A stretch of 64,000 bases of DNA from positions 1 to 64,000 of the forward strand of contig UCMS01000015.1 of NCBI GenBank assembly GCA_900473805.1, given 5' to 3'. Position 1 is the first letter of the stretch. The number at the start of each line of letters is the position of its first letter. Both the position numbers and the translations under genes were made by a program. This DNA is from Hyphomicrobiales bacterium (GTDB lineage: Bacteria; Pseudomonadota; Alphaproteobacteria; Rhizobiales; Rhizobiaceae). This document shows, piece by piece, positions 55,021 through 63,835 of the stretch. The notes beneath the pieces were generated by a model. That model was not told the DNA's origin. It was given only the letters and a program-made list of their open reading frames with translations, and made no database searches.

Positions 55021-56145
55021 CTAGTGGAGGCTGGCGCTCCTGGCAGGGGTATCGCTCAGGATCGCACACTTCAGGGGATCGATCGTCATGTAGATCTTCT
55101 CGCCGACATGCGTGCGCACCGACGGGTGGCTGCGGGCAAGAAGCTCCGTCTCGTTGACCATGATCTTGAAGTCGATGCATTCGCCGAGGAAGACCTTTGC
55201 GGAGACGATGCCCTCGACCACGGTGTGATTGGTGTGGGCGGGTGGCGTCTCGAACAGGCGCAAGTCCTCGGGCCGGATCGACATCGATACGGCCGCGCCG
55301 ATCGAAAGATTATCCTTGCGATCGGCGGCGAGCGAGCCGATCGGGCTATCGACGATGAACCCACGGTCCGACCGGTCGCGGACGACTCCTTCGATGAAGT
55401 TCGTGCTGCCGATGAAGTCCGCGACGAAGGTCGTCGTCGGCCGCTCATAGATGTCGCGCGGCGATCCGATCTGGACGATCTTTCCCTGGTTCATCACGGC
55501 GATCTCGTGCGAAAGGGCCAGGGCCTCGCTCTGATCATGCGTCACATAGATCGTCGTGATGCCAAGCTCGCGTTGGATCTTCTTCAACTCGAAGCGCATC
55601 TTTTCGCGCAGCTTGGCGTCGAGGTTGGAGAGCGGCTCGTCGAGCAGCAGCAGCTCGGGCTCCATCACCAGCGCGCGGGCCAGCGCCAAACGCTGCTGCT
55701 GACCGCCGGAAAGCTGCGTCGCCTGCCGCTCGGCGAGATGATCGAGCGAGACGGCCGCCAGCATCTTCATCACCTTGTCCTTGATCTCCTTTTCCGGAAG
55801 GCGCTTGCTGCGCACCCGCAACGGAAAGGCTGCGTTCTCGAACACGCTCATATGCGGCCAGATGGCGTAGGACTGGAAGACCATGCCGAACTGGCGGCGG
55901 TTGGGCGCGATGAAGATGTTGGAGTTGCCGGAAAAGACAACGCGGTCGCCCGCCGTGATGACGCCGGTCGTCGGCCGTTCCAGGCCGGCGATGGACCGAA
56001 GCGTCGTCGTCTTTCCACAGCCGCTCGGGCCGAGCAGCGTGAAGAGCCTGCCCTTGGGAACCGAGAAGTTGACGTCGCTTGCGGCGAGAACCGGCTTTGC
56101 CGATGGCGATTGATAAACGGTGCTCAGATTTTCAATGGTTAGCAT
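55021..56145 (-). CDS. ABC transporter ATPase (ferric/polyamine/thiamine type)
   Basis: 374 residues. Walker A GPSGCGKT (39-46), signature LSGGQQQR (145-152), Walker B LLLLDEPLSNLD, and a C-terminal TOBE-like region. Belongs with the permease gene 15 bases upstream and probably the binding protein at 59200. Its stop TAG is inside the CTAG at the IS427-group border, so the last residues could have been altered by that insertion, though the length is normal. Confidence 0.9.
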   Translation of the reverse strand: MLTIENLSTVYQSPSAKPVLAASDVNFSVPKGRLFTLLGPSGCGKTTTLRSIAGLERPTTGVITAGDRVVFSGNSNIFIAPNRRQFGMVFQSYAIWPHMSVFENAAFPLRVRSKRLPEKEIKDKVMKMLAAVSLDHLAERQATQLSGGQQQRLALARALVMEPELLLLDEPLSNLDAKLREKMRFELKKIQRELGITTIYVTHDQSEALALSHEIAVMNQGKIVQIGSPRDIYERPTTTFVADFIGSTNFIEGVVRDRSDRGFIVDSPIGSLAADRKDNLSIGAAVSMSIRPEDLRLFETPPAHTNHTVVEGIVSAKVFLGECIDFKIMVNETELLARSHPSVRTHVGEKIYMTIDPLKCAILSDTPARSASLH

Positions 56146-56160
56146 GACCTCACTCCCTAA

Positions 56161-57885
56161 TTACATTCCCTTGACGCCGAAGCGCTTCGAAACGGCTTGC
56201 ACGATCATGATGAAGCAGAAGAGCGCGGTGATCATCATGACGCCGAAGGCGGACAATTCCACATATTGGCCATTCTGCCAGAACTCCCAGATCATGATCG
56301 AGATGACTTCGTTGCCCGGGCTATAGAGCAGGATCGAGCTCGACAATTCCCGCACGGAGACGACGATAATGTAGATCCAGCCCGCCATCAGGCCCGGCTT
56401 CATCAGCGGAAGCACGACCTTTCGGAAGGTCATCAGCCAGGAGGCGCCACTCATCGCCGCAGATTCCTCCAATTCCTTGTGGATCTGCACCATGGACGTC
56501 GCGTTGTAGCGCATGCCATAGGGCAGGAACTTGATGACATAGGCCATCAGCATGATCCACAACGTGGCGTAGATGCCGATGTCGAAGTTCAGATAGAAGA
56601 CCATCAGCGACAGGCCGAGCACGATGCCGGGGAAGACAAGCGGCAGCGAGGCGAGCACGTCGAGCAGCCAGCGGCCCTGGATCTTCGTACGGATGGTGAT
56701 CCAACAGATGATAGATGTGAGCAGCATGACGATGGTGGCTCCGCCGATGGCGAGCTTGATGCTGTTCCAAACGGCGGTATAGAAGCCAGGATATGCGAGA
56801 ACCTTGGCATAGGCATCGAAGGAAAGGTTCTGCACCGCGTTCCATGACGGCACCGAATAGTAACGCTGGAGCGAGGCCCAAAGCAACACAAGGAAGGGCA
56901 AGCCTACCACCAGCACAACGTAGAGGATGAAAATCCCGCCGGTAAGGTAACGCCACCGCCCTATATCGGCGACACGCGGACGAAAACCCTTGCCGGTGAC
57001 GGTGGAATACTTGCTGCCCTGATTGGACAGCCGCGACTGGTAGTAGATGCCGACCGAGGTGATCAGCAGCAGCACGATTGCATAGGCCGATGCAAGGCCG
57101 ATATTGCTCGGATAGCTGTGCACCGCGTCATAGATCGCCGAAGTGAAGACGCGCAGGCCGATGGGCAGGCCAAGAAGGGCCGGCACCTCGAAGGATTCGA
57201 TCGCGCGGATGAACAGGATGATGAATGCGGCAAGGATGGCGGGCCAGGCGAGCTTCAGCGTCACCTTGAAGGCCGTCTGCACCACCGATGCGCCGCTCAT
57301 CATCGCCGATTCCTCGAGCGACGGGTCCATCGAGCGAAACGCCGCCGTCACCAGCAGGAAGGCGACCGGGGCATAATGCAGGCCATCGACCCAAACCATG
57401 CCTGCCATGGAATAGATGTTGAACCAACGGCCGAAGATGGTGTTGAGAATGCCGATCTGCGGGCTTGCCAGCATGATCCAGGACACCGTGAACAGGATGC
57501 CCGGGATGATCAGGGGAATGATCGACATGGCGAAGAACAGCGACTTGAAGGGCGTGTTCGTGCGCTCGTTCACCCAGGCGAAGAACGTGCCCACCACCAG
57601 CGCGAAGGCTGCCGTGAAGAAGGCAAACTGCAGGGAGTTGCCCATGAGAACGAGCGATTCCGCGCTCTCGAATGCAGTTATGTAGTTCTCCATGGTGAGA
57701 ACTGCCGGCTCCTGCATGGTGCCGCTCGTGTGAAAGCTCTGCCAAAACAGGAAACCGAGCGGAATGAGCGTCAGCCAAGCGACGACAAGGGTCGCTCCGC
57801 CAATGACGAACCATTTCGTCTCGAACCGGCGCACAAGCCGGCCCGGTAGGCCCATGGCCTCGTTTGTCGGCGTCATCATCGCCAT
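56161..57885 (-). CDS. ABC transporter permease, fused double domain (FbpB-like)
   Basis: 574 residues with about 12 membrane helices and two BPD-transporter domains; EAA loops are visible in each half (EESAMMSGASVVQTAFKVTL and ELEESAAMSGASWLMTFRKV). This layout is typical of iron(III), thiamine or small organic anion importers. Same operon as the decarboxylase-like gene (65 bases upstream) and the ATPase. Confidence 0.92.
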   Translation of the reverse strand: MAMMTPTNEAMGLPGRLVRRFETKWFVIGGATLVVAWLTLIPLGFLFWQSFHTSGTMQEPAVLTMENYITAFESAESLVLMGNSLQFAFFTAAFALVVGTFFAWVNERTNTPFKSLFFAMSIIPLIIPGILFTVSWIMLASPQIGILNTIFGRWFNIYSMAGMVWVDGLHYAPVAFLLVTAAFRSMDPSLEESAMMSGASVVQTAFKVTLKLAWPAILAAFIILFIRAIESFEVPALLGLPIGLRVFTSAIYDAVHSYPSNIGLASAYAIVLLLITSVGIYYQSRLSNQGSKYSTVTGKGFRPRVADIGRWRYLTGGIFILYVVLVVGLPFLVLLWASLQRYYSVPSWNAVQNLSFDAYAKVLAYPGFYTAVWNSIKLAIGGATIVMLLTSIICWITIRTKIQGRWLLDVLASLPLVFPGIVLGLSLMVFYLNFDIGIYATLWIMLMAYVIKFLPYGMRYNATSMVQIHKELEESAAMSGASWLMTFRKVVLPLMKPGLMAGWIYIIVVSVRELSSSILLYSPGNEVISIMIWEFWQNGQYVELSAFGVMMITALFCFIMIVQAVSKRFGVKGM

Positions 57886-57950
57886 ATCGTCCTCCTCCCA
57901 GTGGACAGGCTGCCCTCAGGCAGCACAGGTCGGCAACCCAATGGCTGCAG

Positions 57951-58943
57951 TCAGATTACAAATGCGTCGAGCGTCTCCGGTGCGAAAATCTCCTCCGCAT
58001 GCAGTTGCCTCTTGGAAAGGCCCTGTTCGTAGGAGTAGCGCAGGAAGGTATCGAGGACCTTCCGGTTCTTCTCGAAGCCGTTGGGCCAGAAATCCTCGCC
58101 CATCTCGCCTTCGGCTTCCTCGAAATGCGCCATCGCCCAGGGAAGCATGGTCTTGAGGGCCGCCGTCTCGCGCAGATCCTGATAGGTCTTGCGCTGCGAC
58201 TGGTTGAGCGCCTTGAAGATCGATTGCGCGACCCAACGATTGTTTTCGTAGATTTCCCGCCGGATCACAACCGTGTGCATGATCGGGAAAATCCCGGTGC
58301 GCGCGAAGTAGTCGCGCTCGACCCCGACATAATCGGGAAACAAGCGGCGGACCTTGCCGCTGCGGCAATTGAAGGTCGAGGGCTTGCGGGCGGTATAGAG
58401 CGCGTCGATCTCGCCGTCGCGCAGCATGGCGGCCAGCGTCTTTTCAGGGCCGATCGGTTCCAACTTGATGTTGTCCGGCAGTTGAAGCTTGAGCTTTTCG
58501 CTGCGATTCGGCGATTCCTCGCCACCGGTATAGTAGGTGACGCTGTCGACCGGCACATTGTATTCGTCCGACAGCACGCCGCGGATCCAGACCGGCGCTG
58601 TCATCTGGTATTCCGGGCAGCCGATGCGCTTGCCGATCAGGTCCTTCGGCTCGTTGATGCCCGCATCCGCGTTCACATAGATCGACGAATGACGGAAATA
58701 GCGCGAGGGAAAGAAGGGAATGGCGACGAAGGCACGCTCCGGCTTGAACAGCGAGACGACATATGAGGAAAGCGACATCTCGGCGACGTCGAATTCACGA
58801 TAGCGCAGCATGCGGAAGAAGGTTTCCTCGACCGGCAGGTTGAGCGTGGTCAGGTTGATGCCGTCGGGCTTGACCGAGCCGTCCATGATGCCGCGCGTGC
58901 GGTCGTAGTCCCAGCACCCCATCGTCAAACGCAAATCGGCCAT
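57951..58943 (-). CDS. 4,5-dihydroxyphthalate decarboxylase-like protein
   Basis: 330 residues from MADLRLTMGCWDYDRTRGIM, preceded by GAGGAG. The family has a periplasmic-binding-protein fold but no signal peptide here, consistent with a cytoplasmic enzyme. VEETFFRMLRYREFDVAEMS and KDLIGKRIGCPEYQMTAPVW match enzymes that decarboxylate 4,5-dihydroxyphthalate to protocatechuate. A binding-protein role cannot be excluded. Divergent from the true binding protein. Confidence 0.8.
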   Translation of the reverse strand: MADLRLTMGCWDYDRTRGIMDGSVKPDGINLTTLNLPVEETFFRMLRYREFDVAEMSLSSYVVSLFKPERAFVAIPFFPSRYFRHSSIYVNADAGINEPKDLIGKRIGCPEYQMTAPVWIRGVLSDEYNVPVDSVTYYTGGEESPNRSEKLKLQLPDNIKLEPIGPEKTLAAMLRDGEIDALYTARKPSTFNCRSGKVRRLFPDYVGVERDYFARTGIFPIMHTVVIRREIYENNRWVAQSIFKALNQSQRKTYQDLRETAALKTMLPWAMAHFEEAEGEMGEDFWPNGFEKNRKVLDTFLRYSYEQGLSKRQLHAEEIFAPETLDAFVI

Positions 58944-59199
58944 AGTCGTCTCCTCACCATTTCTCATAAGCGAATGCGGGTCTCCTCGATGTCCCGGCTG
59001 TCCATCGAGTAGTCAAAATCGGTGACGGTGACCAAGAGTTTTTTCATGGGGCAGCGCGCAGTTATTTGTTGTTTTGGGCGCCATTCATTGTGTGTAGGGT
59101 CCGGCCACTCTCAACCACGACGCCGACGATCGGTCGGCCGGACAGGGTGGGATCACAGGGCGCGAGGAGGAGACGTCGCGCCGACCAGGAGGAGAAAAC
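58944..59199. other. Divergent promoter region of the transport/catabolic genes
   Basis: 256 bases between the decarboxylase-like and binding-protein genes. It must contain both promoters; no repeat or operator was convincingly identified. Confidence 0.4.
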
Positions 59200-60252
59200 A
59201 TGACGATCAATAGACGCCTGCTGATGCTTGCGACTGCTTCGGCCATTGCGCTGGCGGGTCTGGTGCTGCCCGCCGCTGCCCAGGATGCGACGCTTCTGAC
59301 CTCGACGGCGCCCGACCGCAATGCCAAGCTCGAGGAGGCCGCCAAGGCCGAGGGCTCACTGATGCTCTACACCTCGATCGCCCAGAAGGATGTCGATCCG
59401 CTGGTGCGCCCCTTCGAGGAGAAATACGGGATCAAGGTGACCGTATGGCGGGCGAGCGGCGACGACGTGCTGCAACGCGTCGTGCAGGAGCAGAAAGCCG
59501 GACGCGCGACGGTGGACCTGATCCACATCAGCGCGCCGGAAATGGAAGCGCTGCAACGCGAGGGAATCTTCCAGAAGATCGTCTCGCCGCATTTTGCCGA
59601 ACTGCTGCCGGGTGCCGTGCCCGCGCACAGCGCATGGGTGAGCACGCTGCTGTCGGTCTGGGTCCAGGGCTACAATACCGACCTCATCACGAAGGACGAG
59701 CTGCCGAAGACCTATGAGGACCTGCTCGATCCGAAGTGGAAGGGCAAGCTCGGCTACGAGTTCGAGAACATCGACTGGTTCTCCACCATCGTCGAGACGA
59801 TGGGCGAGGAGAAGGGCCTGGAGTACTTCCGCAACCTCGTGCGGACCAACGGCCTTTCGATCCGTAAGGGCCATTCGCTCTTGAACAATCTCGTGGTTGC
59901 AGGCGAAGTTCCGCTCGGCCTCACGATCTACAATTACATGCCGGTGCAGGCGAAAAACGACGGCGCGCCGATCGACTGGTTCGCGCTTGAGCCGGCGGTC
60001 GCCCGCTCGAATGGCGCGGGTGTCGTAAAGACCGCCCCGCATCCGAACGCGGCCGCCCTCTTCACCGAGTTCATGCTGACGGACGGACAGGCCATCCTGG
60101 TCGGGCTCAACTACGTACCGACCTCCACGAAGGTCAAATCGCCGCTGGAAGGCGTTGAGATCAAGATCGCCGATCCGGCGGACAAGCTCGACAATGCCAA
60201 GAAATGGCAGCCGCTTTACGATCGCATCGTCGTGCGCGGCAATCCGGATTGA
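59200..60252 (+). CDS. ABC transporter periplasmic binding protein (Fe3+/spermidine type)
   Basis: 350 residues with a signal peptide ending LPAAAQDA. Type 2 binding-protein fold: EEAAKAEGSLMLYTSIAQKD, VNLIHIS-like strand VDLIHISAPEME, LVVAGEVPLGLTIYNYMPVQ. Pairs with the FbpB-like permease encoded on the other strand. AGGAGGAG precedes the ATG. A strong terminator follows. Confidence 0.9.
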   Translation: MTINRRLLMLATASAIALAGLVLPAAAQDATLLTSTAPDRNAKLEEAAKAEGSLMLYTSIAQKDVDPLVRPFEEKYGIKVTVWRASGDDVLQRVVQEQKAGRATVDLIHISAPEMEALQREGIFQKIVSPHFAELLPGAVPAHSAWVSTLLSVWVQGYNTDLITKDELPKTYEDLLDPKWKGKLGYEFENIDWFSTIVETMGEEKGLEYFRNLVRTNGLSIRKGHSLLNNLVVAGEVPLGLTIYNYMPVQAKNDGAPIDWFALEPAVARSNGAGVVKTAPHPNAAALFTEFMLTDGQAILVGLNYVPTSTKVKSPLEGVEIKIADPADKLDNAKKWQPLYDRIVVRGNPD

Positions 60253-60272
60253 TCGTGACGGACCAGACAATG

Positions 60273-60298
60273 AAAAGCGGGCTTCTGGCCCGCTTTTT
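60273..60298. terminator. Bidirectional Rho-independent terminator
   Basis: AAAAGCGGGC-TTCTG-GCCCGCTTTTT: the GCGGGC/GCCCGC stem is flanked by A and T runs. It separates the convergent binding-protein and LysR genes. Confidence 0.9.
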
Positions 60299-61240
60299 CT
60301 ATCGTGGCCCGCTGCAACGCCCGATCACGCGCGCGCCGTGACCCAGCCGTTCGGCGAGCGTATCCACCAGCCTGTCGATGAAGAGTTTTAGCTTCTCATC
60401 CCGCGTTACGGACATACGGCCAGACGTCTCGATCAAATAGAGTGTACGGCCGAGCTCCGGGTTCTCGATCGGATGGGCGACGATCTTGCCCTCCTCGATC
60501 TTCTGCTTGACCACGCCATAGGGCACGATGCTGGTCGCATGTCCCTGCTCCACCAGCGTCTTGATCATTTCCAGCGACTGGATGGAAAAGCGGATGTTGA
60601 CCGGCAGCGTCGAGTTCCGCGCCGCCCGGTGAACGGCGTGCCAGACATTATCGCGATCGCCGGGCAGCGCCAGGTTGGACGCAATCACCTGGTCGAACGG
60701 CACCGGCCCTTCGGGATAGGGCGCGTCAGGCGCCGTGATAAAAAACAGCCTCTCCTCCATCAACGGCATGCGCAACGCGCTGGTATTCTCTGAGGCGTCA
60801 TAGGCGAGCGCGATGTCGATCTCGTCGCGCATGAGGAGGTCGAGGAGGATGAAGCTCAGGTCTTCTACCACACGCAGCGATATGCCCGGCAGCTCGGATT
60901 GGGCCGCGACGAGGAAATCGGCGCCGAGCATGCGGATCGTGCTCGGCGTCAGGCCGATCGTGACGATCTGTTGGCTCGAATTGCTAAAGGCCGAGACATC
61001 GCGCCGCGCCTCCTCGACGAGCCGCAGGATCTCCACGCCCCGGTCGTAGAGAAGCCGGCCGGCGTCGGTCATCGAGATCCCGCGCGAATGGCGCACGAGA
61101 AGCTCGACGCCGAGCATCGTCTCGAGATTGCGGATCTGCAAGCCGAGGGCGGTCTGCGAAACATGAAGCTGTTCCGCAGCCTTGGTCATGTTCCCCGCAT
61201 CGACCGACTTTATGAAATTGTTGATCTGTTTCAGATTAAT
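60299..61240 (-). CDS. LysR-family regulator with apparent ATT start
   Basis: 313 residues if it starts at ATT (61240), giving INLKQINNFIKSVDAGNMTK, the standard LysR opening, with AGGAGG 7 bases upstream. The first ATG (61189) would remove the first helix of the HTH. No ATG, GTG or TTG lies between the upstream in-frame TGA (the end of the aldolase gene) and this ATT. The effector domain (residues about 90-300) is intact. Likely controls the neighbouring catabolic genes. Confidence 0.85.
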   Translation of the reverse strand: MNLKQINNFIKSVDAGNMTKAAEQLHVSQTALGLQIRNLETMLGVELLVRHSRGISMTDAGRLLYDRGVEILRLVEEARRDVSAFSNSSQQIVTIGLTPSTIRMLGADFLVAAQSELPGISLRVVEDLSFILLDLLMRDEIDIALAYDASENTSALRMPLMEERLFFITAPDAPYPEGPVPFDQVIASNLALPGDRDNVWHAVHRAARNSTLPVNIRFSIQSLEMIKTLVEQGHATSIVPYGVVKQKIEEGKIVAHPIENPELGRTLYLIETSGRMSVTRDEKLKLFIDRLVDTLAERLGHGARVIGRCSGPR

Positions 61241-61267
61241 GGCGGGACCTCCTCTTCCCTGCCCGCC

Positions 61268-61966
61268 TCACAGGAGGCGTTTCTTTGCCTTTCTCGCCAG
61301 ATAGTCGAAATTGACGACGTATTGATCGCGGTTGTCGAGATTGGCCCGCAGGCTCTCGATGTCGCTCTCCTCAAACTCCACGATATCCCCGTCCATAGCA
61401 AGGCACAGAACCTGATCGTGGCAGGCATTCTCGAGCGTCAGCGTGCGGATCACGGCCTCCTCCACGGAAACGCCGGTGACAGTGACGCCATGGCCGCGCA
61501 TCATGACCACCTTGTGATGGCCGAGCGCCCCGGCCACGCCGCGGCCCGTCTCCGGCGAGCGGATCAGGTTGACGATATCCTGATAATAGCCAAGCCCGTC
61601 GGCGAAGGCGACGCAGGCCTGCGACACGATGCGCCACGGCCGTTCGGCGGAACACCAGATCGTCGCATATTTGGGGTGCGTATGGATGACCGAATTGAGG
61701 TCCGGCCGCGCCTTGTAGATTTCCGAATGGATGAAGACCTCGCTGTGGCGGCGCCCGCCCCCGCCGATCTTCTGGCCTTCGAGATCGCAGGTCACGATGT
61801 TTTCGGAAGTGATCTCCTCGAAGCCGACGCTGTGCGGCTTCATGAAAAAGCGGGATGGGTTCTCCGGATCGCGAATGGAAACGTGACCGCGGGTGAAATC
61901 GCCGAGATCGGCGGCACCAAGGATGAGGCCGGCTTCGATGAGCCGCTGTTCGACATGCTGATTCAT
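61268..61966 (-). CDS. Class II aldolase/adducin-family enzyme
   Basis: 232 residues from MNQHVEQRLIEAGLILG. Zinc ligands are in SVIHTHPKYAT and VMMRGHGVTV; DFTRGHVSIRD is the conserved loop. The family includes fuculose-phosphate aldolase and also hydroxyaromatic decarboxylases such as 3,4-dihydroxyphthalate decarboxylase, which suits this setting. Substrate not provable here. An in-frame TTG at 62008 could add 14 residues. Confidence 0.85.
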   Translation of the reverse strand: MNQHVEQRLIEAGLILGAADLGDFTRGHVSIRDPENPSRFFMKPHSVGFEEITSENIVTCDLEGQKIGGGGRRHSEVFIHSEIYKARPDLNSVIHTHPKYATIWCSAERPWRIVSQACVAFADGLGYYQDIVNLIRSPETGRGVAGALGHHKVVMMRGHGVTVTGVSVEEAVIRTLTLENACHDQVLCLAMDGDIVEFEESDIESLRANLDNRDQYVVNFDYLARKAKKRLL

Positions 61967-62015
61967 TTGATGCGTTTGCTCGTATGTAAGAAAGGAAAGG
62001 CTTACCAAGGACGAC

Positions 62016-62981
62016 TCACAATGCGAGCGTCAGGCGCGCGGTTTTGGAGCCGGAGCAACAGATCATCATCGTATCGCCGCGCTCCTTCTCGTCATCGCTG
62101 AGGACCATGTCGTGGTGGTCCGGAACGCCGTCGAGCACACGTACCTGGCAGGCGCCGCAAATGCCCATCTCGCAGGAGAAATCGAGGTTGAAGCCGGCAT
62201 CGCGCAGGACGCCCAGAATGGACTGGCCTTCGCCAATCTCGAATTCCTGGCCGCTTTCCGCAAGCTCGACGAAGAAGTTGCCGTCAAGGGCCGGACGCTT
62301 CGCCGCCACGAACCGTTCCAGATGCACCTGTTCGGAAGGGAGCCCGCTGGTGATGGCCTCGAACGTATCCAGCATCGGCCCCGGTCCGCAGCAATAGAAA
62401 TGCGAACCGGCCGGCGCACCCTCGATGATCCGGCCGATATCGAGGAAACTCCCGGCTTCCGAATCGACGTGGATATGGGCCTGCGGCAGATCCGAAAGCA
62501 CATCGCTGAAGGCAACGTCCCGCCAGTCACGACAGGCGTAATGCAGCTCGAAGCTGGTGCCGATTTCGCTAAGGCGCTGCGCCATCGACCAGATGGGCGT
62601 GATGCCGATACCGCCGGCGATGAGCACGCTGTGGCCGGCGCCCTCTTCCAGCGCGAAATTGTTGCGCGGCGCGCCGATCTTCAGCACCGATCCGACCCGC
62701 ACCATGTCATGCAGGCATATCGACCCGCCGCGCCCGCCGGCATCGCGCTTGACGCCGATGACATAGCGGTTGCCGTTCCGGACGGGCGTGACGAGAGAGT
62801 AGAGGCGAACCGTGTCGTTCGGCAGGTTGACGGCGATGTGCGCCCCGGCCTCGGCGGCCGGGACCTCGCTGCCATCGGTGCTTTCGAACTCGAAGAGATT
62901 CGTTTCATGCGCCAGGTAGCGGATCGCAACCAGCCGCATGTCGATGGTCTTGGTGACGGTTATTTCCAATTCTCCCTCCAT
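62016..62981 (-). CDS. Oxygenase reductase (phthalate dioxygenase reductase/VanB type)
   Basis: 321 residues. Flavin-binding domain (VRLYSLVTP), NAD domain (VLIAGGIGITPIWSMAQRL, YCCGPGPMLD) and C-terminal 2Fe-2S domain with CEMGICGAC and a final Cys in MMICCS. It passes electrons from NADH to a Rieske oxygenase, which is not in this window. A GTG at 63017 would add 12 residues; neither start has a strong binding site. Confidence 0.9.
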   Translation of the reverse strand: MEGELEITVTKTIDMRLVAIRYLAHETNLFEFESTDGSEVPAAEAGAHIAVNLPNDTVRLYSLVTPVRNGNRYVIGVKRDAGGRGGSICLHDMVRVGSVLKIGAPRNNFALEEGAGHSVLIAGGIGITPIWSMAQRLSEIGTSFELHYACRDWRDVAFSDVLSDLPQAHIHVDSEAGSFLDIGRIIEGAPAGSHFYCCGPGPMLDTFEAITSGLPSEQVHLERFVAAKRPALDGNFFVELAESGQEFEIGEGQSILGVLRDAGFNLDFSCEMGICGACQVRVLDGVPDHHDMVLSDDEKERGDTMMICCSGSKTARLTLAL

Positions 62982-63031
62982 ATACGTGTCCGGAAGTCTG
63001 CACGTGTTTCCGGACACCTGTTCAAACGTGG

Positions 63032-63781
63032 CTATTCATTCGCGCGGCGCAGGTTAATCTGCGCCAGCTTCGGCAGGCGGGGCCTTAACTCGTCCGCTGC
63101 GGCCTTGAGCAGCGTGCGCGCCATGTCGATGCGCTCATCGGTAAACCGCCCGATAAGGCCCGATACGGAAAGCGAGCCGATCAATTCTCCCGCCATATTG
63201 ACGACCGGAACCGCGACGGCGGCGAGATCCTCATCCCGACCTCCCTTGGACACGACCGATCCAGTCGTGCGCAGCTCGATCGCACTTGGATGGTCGGACG
63301 GGTCACCGTATCGGGAGAGAAGAACTCCAGCAGCACCCGAAGAGAGCGGGTGGCGCGTGCCTTCCTCCAGATGATGGCGTGCGCTCCGCGGGGAGTTTTC
63401 CCGATACAAGCAGACCCGCTCCTCACCGTCTTGAACGTAGAAAGATGCGGTCTCCTGGGTGACCGATTTCAGGCGCCGCAGCACCGGTCGCACAACACCC
63501 TCCAAAGTGAATTGCGAGCGACTAAGGTCCCCGAGCCGCCGAAGTTCCGGACCGAGCTGGTAGCGACCATCGTTGCCGCGATCGAGAAAGCCGGTATGTA
63601 ACAGCGAACCGGCAAGCCGCAGGATCGTGCTCTTGTACAGACCCGACCTCTGCGCGAGGGCAGACAACGTCAATGCCTCTCCCGGCTCTGCAAAGCACTT
63701 CAAGACGGTTATCGCCCTTTCCACCGCCTCAACTCGGCCCCTCCCTGCATCGATCTCATCATTGCCTGCGTCCATTTTCAC
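63032..63781 (-). CDS. IclR-family transcriptional regulator
   Basis: 249 residues. N-terminal winged helix (AITVLKCFAEPGEALTLSAL, GLYKSTILRLAGSLLHTGFL) and the C-terminal IclR effector domain (LDRGNDGRYQLGPELRRLGD, and SLSVSGLIGRF). IclR proteins often regulate aromatic or acid catabolism. Runs into the reductase gene after 50 bases and may be co-transcribed with it. Confidence 0.92.
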   Translation of the reverse strand: MKMDAGNDEIDAGRGRVEAVERAITVLKCFAEPGEALTLSALAQRSGLYKSTILRLAGSLLHTGFLDRGNDGRYQLGPELRRLGDLSRSQFTLEGVVRPVLRRLKSVTQETASFYVQDGEERVCLYRENSPRSARHHLEEGTRHPLSSGAAGVLLSRYGDPSDHPSAIELRTTGSVVSKGGRDEDLAAVAVPVVNMAGELIGSLSVSGLIGRFTDERIDMARTLLKAAADELRPRLPKLAQINLRRANE

Positions 63782-63801
63782 AATTTAACACTCCTCAATT
63801 A

Positions 63802-63835
63802 TTCTGTCTAGCGAAACTTATTCTCCTTGACAGAA
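63802..63835. promoter_or_regulatory. Inverted repeat upstream of the IclR gene
   Basis: TTCTGTC (63802-63808) and GACAGAA (63829-63835), perfect arms 20 bases apart, 21 bases before the IclR start. Possible operator. From 63836 to the window end I see nothing I can support. Confidence 0.4.

Noticed and set aside
55024..56142. 372-codon open frame on the plus strand
   Set aside because: Complete shadow of the ABC ATPase gene; composition not protein-like.
57951..58943. Reading this gene as the ABC binding protein
   Set aside because: No signal peptide and closer match to dihydroxyphthalate decarboxylases; a proper binding protein with a signal peptide is at 59200. Kept as a minor alternative.
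62112..63374. 420-codon open frame on the plus strand
   Set aside because: Antisense across the reductase and IclR genes; no domain.
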